From Mermis nigrescens (lineage: Eukaryota; Nematoda; Enoplea; Mermithida; Mermithidae): DNA of 64,000 nucleotides. Shown here piece after piece: positions 45,437 through 56,427 of this stretch. The notes below the pieces were generated by a model. That model saw only the letters and a list, made by a program, of their open reading frames with translations, was not told the origin of the DNA and did no database searches. Made by a program: the position numbers and the translations under genes. The DNA lies in contig JAVLUZ010000273.1 of NCBI GenBank assembly GCA_036768485.1, forward strand, positions 1,385,955-1,449,954, written 5' to 3'. Each line of letters opens with the position of its first letter. Within the stretch, counting starts at the first letter, position 1.

Positions 45437-48400
45437 TTAAATTTTTGTGTCGAAAACGTAAGTGAAAAAGTCAGATAGCGAATTAAATTTGGGTATATTT
45501 AGAAATTTATTTAGGTCGAAGGCTGGATCGTTTTGAGCCGCAGGTTTCGAAGTCGGCATTAAACATCCAGCTTTGTTATTTCTTTCTTCGCATGGTTTCC
45601 ACCATTCTCCGAAAACGCCATGATCGGATGCATTTCGCAATGCATTTATCAGTTTATCGAAGAAATCATTTCCAGTTTTGCCTGAAAAAACAGTATCGAA
45701 ATCGAAAATTTTCTAAAAAATTCAACAAAACAAAATGATTTAAAGAAATTTCGAACTTTTGGAACGTGTAAATTTTGAAAAATGTATTAATCTAAGGATC
45801 ATGCCCGAAGGCAAACGGAGATGATTTCAACGTGTTTCAAATCGCAGTAATACCCAAGAATTTTACGCCTTCATCTCTTCAAAATTTGCAAAGAGAGAAT
45901 CCGGAATAAGTTGTGATTGTATTTTGGCATATTTATTTATGACTTAGGCACGTTCTCCAGGCACGTAGGTGGCCGTCCTAATTTGGAGCCCAAAAAGGCC
46001 GAAAATGGCACAAAATAACGTTTAAAAAGTCCTATTTTTCCGATTTTTTTTTAATTTTCGGGGGTCCGAACCCCCCATTCCCCCAAGAGATACGTGCCTA
46101 ACGTTCTCATGTAAACCAGAGTATGAATCCAACGGTTTACCTCATAAAAATCAAGATTGTTTAGGGAAAACTGATGATAAAAACAACGTATCTACTGAAA
46201 CACATATTCACAGCTTTGAAGTAAACAAAATAGATTGGGAAATATAATTTTTACAAAAGTATCTATATTTTTTTAATGACCCATTAGAAATAAAAAAAAT
46301 AAACTTATTAATAAGCAGATAAGTCTGTTATATTTTAGAGGATCGTTTTTTAATTAATTAGTCTACTTGTGTTTTTCCGCATCAAGGTCAGTACAGTATC
46401 TTGCTGTGCATTGTATTCCTTGATGTAGTTTTGAACCGATCGATACTTTGATTGTTGAGACATGATCATCAAGTCAAGCAGTCCTTTTCTAAAAAGCGAG
46501 CAGTTCGCTCGGGCACAAGGATTGAGCAAAGTTCCCAGAACATCTGGTTGCTTTTGATTCACATCCTGTTGACTCGTTTTATGAAACAGGCTGGTTAGTA
46601 AATCGTCGAAAAAATTTTGGCTGATACCTGTAGAATACCGTGAGAAAAATAAGCCGACAAATACATTCAACATAGACTTCTATGATTCTTTTAATTAAAA
46701 AATAAATTTGTTCCGTTATATTATTCACAACCATGTGCAACTAATGATAATTTCAATCGTTAATTCGGCGGCTAAATAAAATTCCGATTTTATCGGATAG
46801 TCGTCGACAAAGAGAGTCGGATGCACTTCCGCCGCATACGTCACTTCCGCCGCCTAGGTCAGTTCCGCCACATAGTCGTTATCGTTATTAATTACACAAA
46901 GTGCATTTTAGAGCAGAGTAATGTAGAATTTTAAACATAGAACTTATACGGGTTTCCGTTTAATTAAACAAAATGTAATAAAAGTTTTTTTAGTAAAAAA
47001 TAAAATGTCCGACTACCAAATGTAATAAAAAATTTTTAATTAAAAATATTATGTCCGACTTAGATAACTGAGTTCAGTTATTAGGTAGCTATTTGATAGT
47101 CATAAAGCCATATTATGCAGTGTTGGATAAGCAGTTCCTTTCTGGATCATCCTGTAAACTTCAATCAATAAATGAGGTAAGGCAAAATTTTACCACGCAT
47201 TCAATGTTAAAAATTGAATTTTAAATGAGCTTTTCTTTGTAGAAAAATTTGATGCTAACAACGCGAATTAGTTTGCTGTTATTAATTGAAAACGATGTTT
47301 TATTAGTCATCGAATAATTGTCTTAATAATAGTTCATTTTTTGTTGCATAGTCCACGTTAAGGTATATACCATTGTTTGGCGACGCTCAGTGAGAACAAC
47401 AAAAAAATCATTCGAATGTATAATCTTCGAAAATCATATTTCTTCATTGCATACATACAGAATTAGCTTAGTGCAATTCATGAAGTAAACAGTTATACTT
47501 GGAACTGATTGATCGAATTTGTGCAACTATTTGTAGATTAAGAATCGCTATCATGAATTTCTGATATATTATTTCGCCAGAATATGTTATATCGTTTTTA
47601 TGACATCCTGAGACAAAAAGTCCTGCTAATGTTTACGACAAAGTGGGATAGATTTTCGCTCAGAAAACTTATAAGAAAAAATAAAGAGCGTAAAATTCAA
47701 ATTATTCATATAAATGAAAAATGATTTTTAAACTTCATATTTTTTGACCGAATTTTGTATCATCTTGCTGTAAAAATTGTGCTCTATTTGAAGGTAACAT
47801 TCAAATTGATGATTTTAAGAATTAATTGTTTTATTCAATGTTAAATGCGTCCGAATCGCTAAAGCGCGACTCAGTTTCCTTTTGTACTCATTTTATGATA
47901 TGCGTCGACCTTCGGCCGACCTCGCTATTGTTCACTGAGTGTCGCCGAACAATGATATATACTTTAACGTATACAATACTTTTGCACCCCCAGAAATCGT
48001 CTTTAGCCAAAGTGGGTTTGCATATGGCTGACACGTGTCGAAAAACTATTCTCGATTTTTTGACGATGCGCATTTAAAAACATGGAAAAATCTCGAAAAA
48101 TTCGAGCGAATTGATCAAAATGTAGTAAAAATGAGTAAAGGGTACGAAGCGAACATTTCACATTTTGAACCAAAAACGCTTTAGACAGCACATTTTCCAC
48201 TATGTTTTGAACAAAATATGGGAAGTCGGCAGCACATCTGGGCGTGGGGGGTTTGCGGGGTATGAAACCCCAGAGAAACCAAAATACCTCCCCAGAAATC
48301 AAAATACCCCCAGAATTCAATTTTTAAAAATTTTTTCGTTTTTTCGCAATTTTTTGATGCCAATGGATAGTGCTAGATGAGAAACGTCGAAAAATTGTGT

Positions 48401-49814
48401 TTTTTCGCCATACCACCACCATTTTTAAGGCAGTTTTTTGACCTTTGAAAAATCTTGCACTCCCCAGAATTTTATTGCTGCTCACGTATGGTCGGCTGCC
48501 GCATTTACTCGTATTCTGGGGTCAGCGTCATGAGCGGAGGAATCTGGCTAAACCCCCTCCCCGAGAATCCTACGGACCACCTCCCCAAAATAGTTAGACC
48601 CCAGAATTGAATTTTACAATCAAAAAATTTTATAACAATTCAAGTCGAATCCAGATCACTAATACTTGTATTTACTTAAGTATACGGCAGGTAAAATTTT
48701 GCGTCTTCATTTTGCAATTTTCGCTCCATTTGTGATTGGTTCAATATTCAGAGCTAGAAGGGGACTTTAATGAAGTATGAGCATAATTTAATTTACTAGA
48801 TATGGTATTCATATTTTTAATTACTTTTGCTTCAATATACATACATATACAGTTGCTTACAAAGTAAAACGCAATACCTAGTGAACATTAGCGAATTAGG
48901 ATGGTCAACAATAATTTTGAGAAAAGTTTTTTATCGGGCTCTGCATCGAATTACGCTCTCAAAGATACGTGGAACGGTAAACTTTTTGCTAAGAGTATTA
49001 TTTTTGAACTCATAATTGAAAATTACCGCACTCTAAATTTTCGGTTCTGACCAAGAGAGTGCAGCGCAACCGACTCATTACATGCGAGTTAGGAGCATAG
49101 ATGCGCATCATGTCCGATCTAAGGGGACCAGCCGATTTGAGAGGGAGTCTAAAACTGAGTTTTTTCGGTCTAAATGACCTCAAAAATTGGTTTTAATGCT
49201 AAAATAGCGTTAGAACTACGTTATTTCACTGTTTTTGGTCAATTTCAAGCACTTTAGGAGAAAATTTTAATTTTAATTTATTTTAGCCTTCATTTTACCT
49301 CATTCTTCTCATAAAAATCCTCCATTTTTTCATTCTACAGGGTCTACTCTCTTGCCAACCCCCTCACGTGCAGTCTTGTAACAAGTAGATAAATCTGAAA
49401 ATTCTAATTTTCGCTTACTTACCGGTTTTATTCTGAACCGCCTGTATTCCACTTCTTATTCTATCGTTCTGACTCAATATCTTCAACGCATTTTGTGAAT
49501 CGTTGGGATTGAACAGAATTTTACCAAATGTTTTTAGATTCTGCAAAAAGTCTGACGTCTGACGTTGAGTTATATTCAAATGATTAGCCACGTTGCTCAA
49601 CGAACTTGTGGCTTCGTCATTCAATGGCTGCTGGTTTGGTGGACTTTTAAGATCATTTTTCGAGTATCTGATGAACGTTTTAATTTATCCAGAATCCAAA
49701 CAGAATCGTCGTGAATCGTAGTCAGGTTGTGCAAAATTTGATCCATTTGATTTATCAATTGATTTAAGAAAGCATCGGTTAGTTTCTTTGTCGAATCATT
49801 GTCACTTTGACTGC
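45437..49814 (-). CDS. Minus-strand gene with duplicated or alternative terminal exons, product unknown (5' incomplete)
   Basis: Exon 1 is about 49814-49423 (acceptor CAACAAG or GGCAG, donor GTAAGT). The second candidate is 46627-46350 (acceptor TTCTACAG, own stop) and the third 45681-45437 (acceptor TTTTTTCAG, own stop). Both downstream exons are phase 1 and fit the exon 1 donor. Both open with similar residues (SQNFFDDLLTSL and GNDFFDKLINAL), so they look like duplicated, mutually exclusive 3' exons. A GT at 46366-46365 could instead join the second to the third. Exon 1 encodes helical Asn/Gln-rich sequence but changes frame at an A5 run (T-run 49656-49660). One more A would join SSDTRK to NDLKSPPNQQP, so this may be a sequencing indel or a mutation. 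No known domain. Probably secreted, but no signal exon was found. Confidence 0.55.
45958..46100 (+). mobile_element. CAGGCACGTAG-family MITE (copy 4)
   Basis: A perfect 8-bp duplication ACGTTCTC lies at 45950-45957 and 46101-46108. The ends are CAGGCACGTAGGTGG and, inverted, TAGGCACGTATC. 143 bp, slightly deleted. It sits between the two alternative terminal exons of the minus-strand gene. Confidence 0.9.
46628..49422. other. Intron of the minus-strand gene, repeats only
   Basis: No coding exon was recognised. The notable contents are ACTTCCGCCGCATACGTC-type 17-bp repeats (46825-46880), a MITE (48233-48490), G/C-run MITE debris (48500-48610) and a Tc1-like terminus-like string (ACAGTTGCTTACAAAGT near 48850). 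Confidence 0.4.
48233..48490 (-). mobile_element. hAT-like MITE, TGGGCAGCA family (copy 5, inverted)
   Basis: The flanking octamers GTCGGCAG (48225-48232) and GTCGGCTG (48491-48498) differ at one base. The ends are CACATCTGGGCG and, inverted, CATACGTGAGCAGC. 258 bp. Confidence 0.85.
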
Positions 49815-50564
49815 CTTGTTGGGAAAAAATAAGGCATACTTTACAAAGTAATGAATTTAGGAAACACTTAGAACTACTCTTTCTACCTCTTTTGTTTAGG
49901 TCCAGTGGCGGATTCAGGATGTTTTGATAGGGTGCAGAGTTCCAAATTGTCCTAATAATGTCAAAAATTGTTCGAAAAATCAGAGCATTACGCTTAAAGT
50001 AGCTGTTTTTTGCCGCCTTTTGATCGACAGAATCATTGGTGATCCGAAAAAAGTACAAAAATCGTAAATTTTTTGCGAAAAATACGTAAAATTTGGGCAA
50101 AAACGCCTAAACATACTCGAAGAATCAATGTAAGGAATAAAAAATCCTTGTTCGGTGCATAAACTGCTTTTCTAATGTAGAGCGCCAAGAAAGTCAGTAA
50201 ACGCCATTAATGAGTACTCCGGAAAAATTTGAAAAATCATGATTAAAATAGCTAAAGTTATCAAAAATAGGATCTTTTGAATAATTTCCCCGCCACCGTT
50301 TTTTAGCCGATCAATAATAGCTGCAGTAAGGAAACTTTACATACAACTAGCTTATGACTTTTTGTCTTTACATTTTAAAATAATGGAGTTCTGTTGTAAA
50401 CTGCACATCTGGCAGTGTAAAGTTCGAGACTAAATAGACATAAAATTGTTAAAAAGAAAATTTCGCCCACTGTTTTTCTTGGGGCATAAACATTTCACAA
50501 AATTTAAATTTTATGTACACGCATAACTTTTTAAGCTCTATTTAATAAGTAAAAATAAATTAAT
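49815..50564. other. No gene recognised
   Basis: Upstream flank or intron of the minus-strand gene. A CAGTGGCGGATTCAGGA left MITE end lies at about 49911, but its right end could not be placed. A GTGTAAA scrap occurs near 50415. Confidence 0.35.
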
Positions 50565-53024
50565 CATAGGTAGCGCGTTAGCGCGTACCTATAATATACT
50601 TGGGTACCCCCAACACCTTGGCACCCCCCTACAGCTATAACGGGACACTTCTGGAAGGTGCGGTTTTTTTTAAAAAGAAAGATAATAAAAAAATTCGCTG
50701 CCCGTGTTTTTTTGTTTTTCTTGAAACTCAAAATTGACTGTGTAAAGAAGGTGTAAAGTTTTTGTGTAACGTTATAACATAGGACAAATTTTGGGACCTT
50801 TTTACTGCGGCATGTGGACAACTGAGTATTGATGACTCGAAGGATTGAACAGAATAGGATAATAGAGGGATGAATTCTACAGATGACACTTTTTTTGTTT
50901 TTTGAAATTCGCATTATTTATCGAACGGCAGTGTAAAGAGTGCGAAAATCTGGGGGTGAAAAAGCACTTTTTGGTCGAGTTTTCAACCTTCCTATGTCCG
51001 ATACTAACTCCGGCTATGAGGTTTTTAAAATGTTTTCTGACAGAAATGTAGAGCGGATCAAGGGCTACATTCTGCATATAAGCAAAGTCTTCTATGCTCT
51101 ATGGTGAGTTAGATCCTGGGGTTTAAAGTTTACACTCTAGTGGATGGTGTAAAAAAATGGATTTTAACTAAGATTTCTCTGCCAAATTTTTCCGCTTATG
51201 AGTCAGTGCAAATCGAAGACAGCATTAATAAAGTGCCTCACAGGGGCTAAACATCGCAGCAAACCGCATTTAAAAAAACGCAATATTGAGTTATTTATGG
51301 GGGTGTAAAGTTCGAAATCAGAGGTAAAAAATGGGCTAAAAAACACGTTTTTTCCGAAGTTTGATTGATAAATCATGCCAAATAATTTTTGCAACAGAAT
51401 TTTGGCACACAGGAATGTACTACGATTTAAAAGCTACAAATTGTACCAAACCGAATTTCTTTAAACTCAATGGGGAGTTCGGTACGGAATTTTAAAGTTT
51501 ACAGTGTTCTAAATGGTGGAAAATACGTTTTTGTTGCGTTTTTTGTTCGCCACTTTCTCCGTCCTGAAGTTGGGATAAGTCTAATAGAATAAAAATAAAG
51601 TGCTTTTATATCGGGTGCATGTCAAAGCAAATTGTCTATACATTAATATTTAGCGAGTGTAAAGTCAAAAATTTGGAGTTTTAAATGCGTTTCTGTCTTG
51701 TTTTTTCTGCCTGCTTCTCCGGTTACGAGTCAGGGACACGTTTATCAAGTCTAGAAATGGACCAGGAATCAAATTTGATATGCCAGTCTGGCGCATATGT
51801 TTACACTCTACGGTGTTGTAAAGTAGTTTACACCAATTGTTAGTTTGCCCATAGAACATTATGTAGACTTAATTTTTTCATAAATATTAATCGTAATATC
51901 GGAACAATATCAAAATTACGAATCTGACTAAAATCTTCTTTACACTAGGTGTTTACATGAAGTTTACACTACATATATATTTATCTTCGTTTTTGAGCAT
52001 TCCTGAAACCTAATTTTTCTTGGAGCCTAGAAGTTTTCAAAGGATCAAATGTGAGACGTCACGTAGGCGCGTTTGTTTACATCCAACAGTGATGTAAAGT
52101 AGTTTACATTCATTGTTTATATGTCCTCAGACCATTGTAGAGATATAATTTTTTCATGAATGTTGATCATAATATCCGAGTAATTTGTTACACTGCATGT
52201 TAGCCTTTGTTCTAGAGCATTGCAAAAATCGAAATTTTTTCCTGAGATATAAAAATTTACAGGGAATGAAATATATACGTCAATTGGGCGCGCTTGCTTA
52301 CACTCAGCAGTATTGCAAAGTGGTTTAAACCTAATGTTTAATGTCTTTAAAACATTATGGAGACTCATTTTTTCCATAAATGTTGAAAGAAATATCGGAG
52401 CAATATCAAAATTACGAATCCGACTAAAATATTCTTTACGCTATGTGTTTGTGTAAAGTTTACGTTACGTGTTAACCCTAATTCGATAGACTTGCAGAGA
52501 CTTTGTAACTGAAGTCAAGAAATTTTCAAGGATTCATATGTGAGACATCAATTAAGTGAGTTTGTTTACCCTCAAAAGTAATCTAAAGTGATTTAAAAAT
52601 TATGTTCAAGTGTCCTTAGATCATTGAAGAGATGTAATTTTGTCTTAAATGGGTTGCATTAAAGTTAAATCTTTCTTAGCCGTGTTTATAATATGTTTCA
52701 CAAAATCTTGCACATGGAGAGCTATCGTTTAATTGATGTAAATTGCCTGCAAAAGTGGTTTAAAATGAACCAGCAATCACACTACTGTGCACAGAAGTCG
52801 ACAAAGATATACAGCTTTATTGTAATCATGTACATTAATAAGCCGTAAATTGTTAGTATTCTCTACACCTAGTAGTTGTGTAAAGTTTGCACTATTCATT
52901 TGTTGTTAATATGTAGTCTATACTACAAATTTATTTTACTACCAAATCAAAGCGTTAGTGTTCCTTACATTTGATATTTGCGTGAAGTTTTTGAATTTTT
53001 GCCGAAAATCTTTGCCTTCTAATT

Positions 53025-53140
53025 TACCAACAGTTTAAAATCTTTTATAATTCTCTCATAATTTAATGGTAGGGTTTAACTTTAAGTTTCTCTTGGTTTA
53101 CAACTCTCGCTTAGCAAGCTCATTTTTTCAAAACTTTTTC
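53025..53140 (+). mobile_element. Penelope-like element 3' tail fragment
   Basis: AAATCTTTTATAATTCTC and GTTTACAACTCTCGCTTAGC match 19070-19180, the 3' tail of the GIY-YIG fragment. It is inserted within composite copy 5. Confidence 0.75.
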
Positions 53141-53257
53141 ATAGTGATCAGATTAGTTGCGTTTAGTTTGGAATTGGTGGACGGTCGTTATTTTATTACT
53201 CGGCTTAAATAAACCAAGTGACTATCTTTTGATTATTTTCTTCATCGCAAATTCAAA

Positions 53258-53342
53258 CACCCAATTTTCAATTTGAAAATTGACCCAATTTTCAATTTGA
53301 AAATTGATCCAATTTTTCAATTTGAAAATTGAAAATTGGGTG
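53258..53342. repeat. Tandem palindromic CAATTTTCAATTTGAAAATTG units
   Basis: Three units of about 27 bp, each itself a dyad, plus the inverted terminal copy. Simple-repeat character; any coding frame across it is incidental. Confidence 0.85.
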
Positions 53343-54447
53343 TTTTCAATTTCAAAAGTCACAACACATTGTGCTTGTGTATTGATTGAGTGAGGATTTG
53401 CAATGTGAATTCGTTGGTTAAATTTTTGTGCTTGATTATAAGTGAACTGCACATTAAGAAGAAATAACTTAATGCAGTTTTAATTTGAAAATGGATGGTG
53501 TCAATAAGGTTGTCTTGTTTAAAAAGGATAATGCTGATGTTAAGAACAATATTGTTTTCCGCGTTCTTGGACTGTTGTCATTATTGTGGCATGTTACTGA
53601 TTGTGTTTACTGACTGATGTACTGAAATCACGCTAATTAAAAGTAGTGTACTAGCAAAGAAAAATGCTCCGATGGAACAAAAAAGATGAATATACTTGGA
53701 ATTGTGGATTATTATGGATGTAAAAGGAGGGGACTAGGAAAAATCTACCTAAAGTCGGAAAATCTGCTAAAAATCACACTTTCTCTAAGCAACGCAAAAA
53801 ATCGATGTATATTCTGCGGCCTCTAAAAAAGTGTCTTTTTTAAATAATGTTTGAAGTTTCAGATAAGAGTGTATAAACGAAATCTATCAAGGTTACTTTT
53901 TTAAATTGCTGGCACCTGATTGATAGAAAACTAAGAGGTATTGTATTTAAAGTTGTTTTGTTTTATGAGCATTATAGCAAGCAAAGCAGGAGCCGATTGA
54001 TTAGTGCACACAATCGTTTCGGGCATGCTAGTGTATCTACATTAAGTCTGTTTCGAGTCAACTTACGTGTTTCCTACTGTTTTTAACCAACCATGTCTTC
54101 AATTGTCTTCGATGTTTGCTATTTCATTCAATTGGCTTGGAAGACTGTTAGTTTACTTAATATCATTTCCCATAGCTACTGCATAGCTAACGTGCTGCTG
54201 TTTCAATCATTGTTATGGTTGAATATTTATTTTAATCTGTTGGCCGCAGAATATACATCGATTTTTTTGCGTTGCTTAGAGAAAGTGTGATTTTTAGCAG
54301 ATTTTCCGACTTTAGGTAGATTTTTCCTAGTCCCCTCCTTTTACATCCATAATAATCCACAATTCCAAGTATATTCATCTTTTTTGTTCCATCGGAGCAT
54401 TTTCCTTTGCTAGTGAATATTATGATCATATTTGTAAATTCGCGAAT

Positions 54448-54728
54448 TTACGGCGCGGGCATGAATAAAGCAATATCTTTTATGATCTTTTCAAACAAAC
54501 AATTCTCGTTCTTGTTACGATCCTCTTTATCACTTAAACTAATGGTCATTTCATGGCCATTACGACCAAATAGACCATTGAAAAGTATTCCACGGTCTTG
54601 TAGAAATTTTACAGCCGACGACTTATCCAGTAAAATTCTATCTATTCCAAGAAGTCGCATAAGTGGTTTACGAAGCCCGCCGGCAACAACAATAAATTCA
54701 GTCCAGTCAATATAAAACGTGTTGTAAA
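54448..54728 (-). CDS. Terminal exon of an unrecognised minus-strand gene
   Basis: A 281-nt exon with a 3' splice site (CAATTATAG, phase 1) encodes 92 residues beginning YNTFYIDWTEF and ending LFMPAP. The composition is globular: hydrophobic GGLRKPLMRLLGIDRILLDK, then SSAVKFLQDRGILFNGLFG and an acidic, Asn-rich segment. No family is recognised. The stop lies 35 bp from the end of composite copy 5, so the 3' untranslated region must run into the repeat or be very short. Upstream exons should lie beyond 54730. A hydrophobic signal-like candidate near 57.0 kb has a donor phase that does not match. Confidence 0.5.
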
Positions 54729-54989
54729 CTATAATTGAAACTCAGTGTAAACATCAGTTTACATCGTATTTTGCTAATTTTTTGTGCAGAAGTCAATAAA
54801 GGTTGTTTACATTCATACCTAAAATTTGATTACTGTATCTTTATTTCGTCGCTCAAAAAACGGTGGCGGGAAATTGTTTAAAAGATCCCAAAAATACACA
54901 TACATATTCTTTATTGCGCCTAAATGTTTTTTGGCGACAGGGAAGGGGTGGACCCTTCCCCCGCCCCTCTAAATTCTCGCTTGTTCAAA
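54729..54989. other. No gene recognised
   Basis: Intronic or intergenic AT-rich sequence with a GTGTAAA scrap (54745-54770). A G/C-run MITE end (GGAAGGGGTGGACCCTTCCC near 54940) precedes the palindromic element. Confidence 0.35.
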
Positions 54990-56427
54990 GCCCGGTTCAG
55001 AAGTAAAAGTCGGCGATAGCGCCGATTTTTGTCGGCGATATCGCCGATTTTACCGATCGGGAAAGTCGTCGATATCGCCGACAAAAATCGGGAAAGTCGG
55101 CGATATCGCCGACTGAAATCGGGAAAGTCGGCAATAGATACATACATAATGACCATCACAACAGAACACAAACCGACTAAAAGCGGGAAAGTCGGCAATA
55201 GGTACATACATAATTTTTAACGCGTACCCTTTGTTTTTAGCCCAAACAGGGACTCCAGAAATAATTTTTGCCTTCCACCCCTCCCCCCAGAAATTTTTTA
55301 CTGTGCATGTCTGCGGCCAAGTCAGAAATTTTCTGGGAAAAATAGGGCAGAAACAAGGATAAAAGGTGATAAAAATCGCTATTTTTTCACAAGTGTCTGA
55401 ATTTCGTTTTTAATCATGAATTGTGGTAGAATTGGCGCTAATTTGACTATTTCTAGCACTTTTTTCAGTCGTCTTTGGCCCTAAAAACCGAAAAAATTTC
55501 GACCTTATGGTACCGGCTGACCCCTGTTATGCATCTATGGTCTGGAGGCTCTGAGCCACACGTGGGCGTGGGGGGTTTGGGTGTATGCACCCCCCAGAAG
55601 GCAAAATACACAACATGAAAACCAGGATACCTCCCAGAAATCGATTTTCGATTTTTTTAGCATTTTTCGCGATTTTTTGATGCCAATGGATAGCGCTCGA
55701 TGAGAAATAACGAAAATTTGTGCTTTTTCGCCCTACCATCATTCTTAAGACCATTTTTTGACCTTTTAAAAATTCTTACACTCCCTCAGAATTTTCGTGC
55801 TGCCCACGTATGCTCTGGGTGGGCCCCCAGAATCTGAAAGTCCCATAAAAATCAATTGACCTCGGAATTCAATGTTTAATGCGATTTTTGGCATTTTGGC
55901 CCCATTGGACTTGTAGGTACGTACGTACATACAAATATGTATTAGCACAAAGTGTCAAAGATGTGTGCAGAAAAGTCAGATGAGTATCTCAGCTAATTAA
56001 AATTTATGACGTAAGATAGTAAGCAGTAAAGTTTTTCCGTACTCGCAGCTAAAAGTACGTAATATGTGCTAATCAGTAGGATTTGTTATGTAGTCAGGCA
56101 CCTAGATTGGTGGTACCTATATATGTACTTTATGATGATCTACATGAACAGCTACGTGCTTGAGTAGACAACAGCATACCTAGCGCATACTACAATGCAC
56201 CAAAAATCGGCGATATCGTAGAAAAATAGGATGGGTTCATATTCTTACGATTTTAGTCGGCTGACAATCGCCGACGAAAATTGGGAAGAGTCGGCGATAT
56301 CGCCGACAAAAATCAGGAAAGTCGGCGATATCGCCGACTAAAAATCGGGAAAATCGGGGCACTTCTGAACCGGGAAAAAGTGTCGGCGATGTCGGCGATA
56401 TCGCCGATTTTTACTTCTGAACCGGGC
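54990..56427. mobile_element. Element built of TCGGCGATATCGCCGA palindromic repeats
   Basis: The ends GCCCGGTTCAGAAGTAAAA (54990) and its complement (to 56427) are inverted. Inside each end are three to five copies of a unit of about 31 bp centred on TCGGCGATATCGCCGA, separated by AAAATCGGGAAAG. The middle holds a TGGGCAGCA-family MITE and other G/C-run debris. No target duplication was recognised, so it may be a non-hAT foldback or a rearranged pair. Confidence 0.65.
55557..55812 (-). mobile_element. hAT-like MITE, TGGGCAGCA family (copy 6, inverted)
   Basis: The flanking octamers CTCTGAGC and CTCTGGGT agree at six of eight positions. The ends are CACACGTGGGCG and, inverted, CATACGTGGGC. 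256 bp, nested in the palindromic-repeat element. Confidence 0.75.

Larger units (their letters stand above)
50565..54413 (-). mobile_element. Composite repeat (copy 5, minus strand)
   Basis: Read on the minus strand: arm from 54413 (CTAGCAAAGG), spacer, inverted arm ending at 53652. The conserved junction (CTACTTTTAATTAG) and a Penelope 3' fragment (about 53025-53140) follow. The GTGTAAA array then runs to the terminal stem-loop at 50590-50568. The order is the same as in copies 2-4. The array part is close to identical in many stretches to 22440-24112. Confidence 0.75.

Noticed and set aside
48845..48975. Tc1/mariner-like terminus (ACAGTTGCTTACAAAGT)
   Set aside because: Only one end is visible. 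No opposite terminus, TA duplication or transposase was found.
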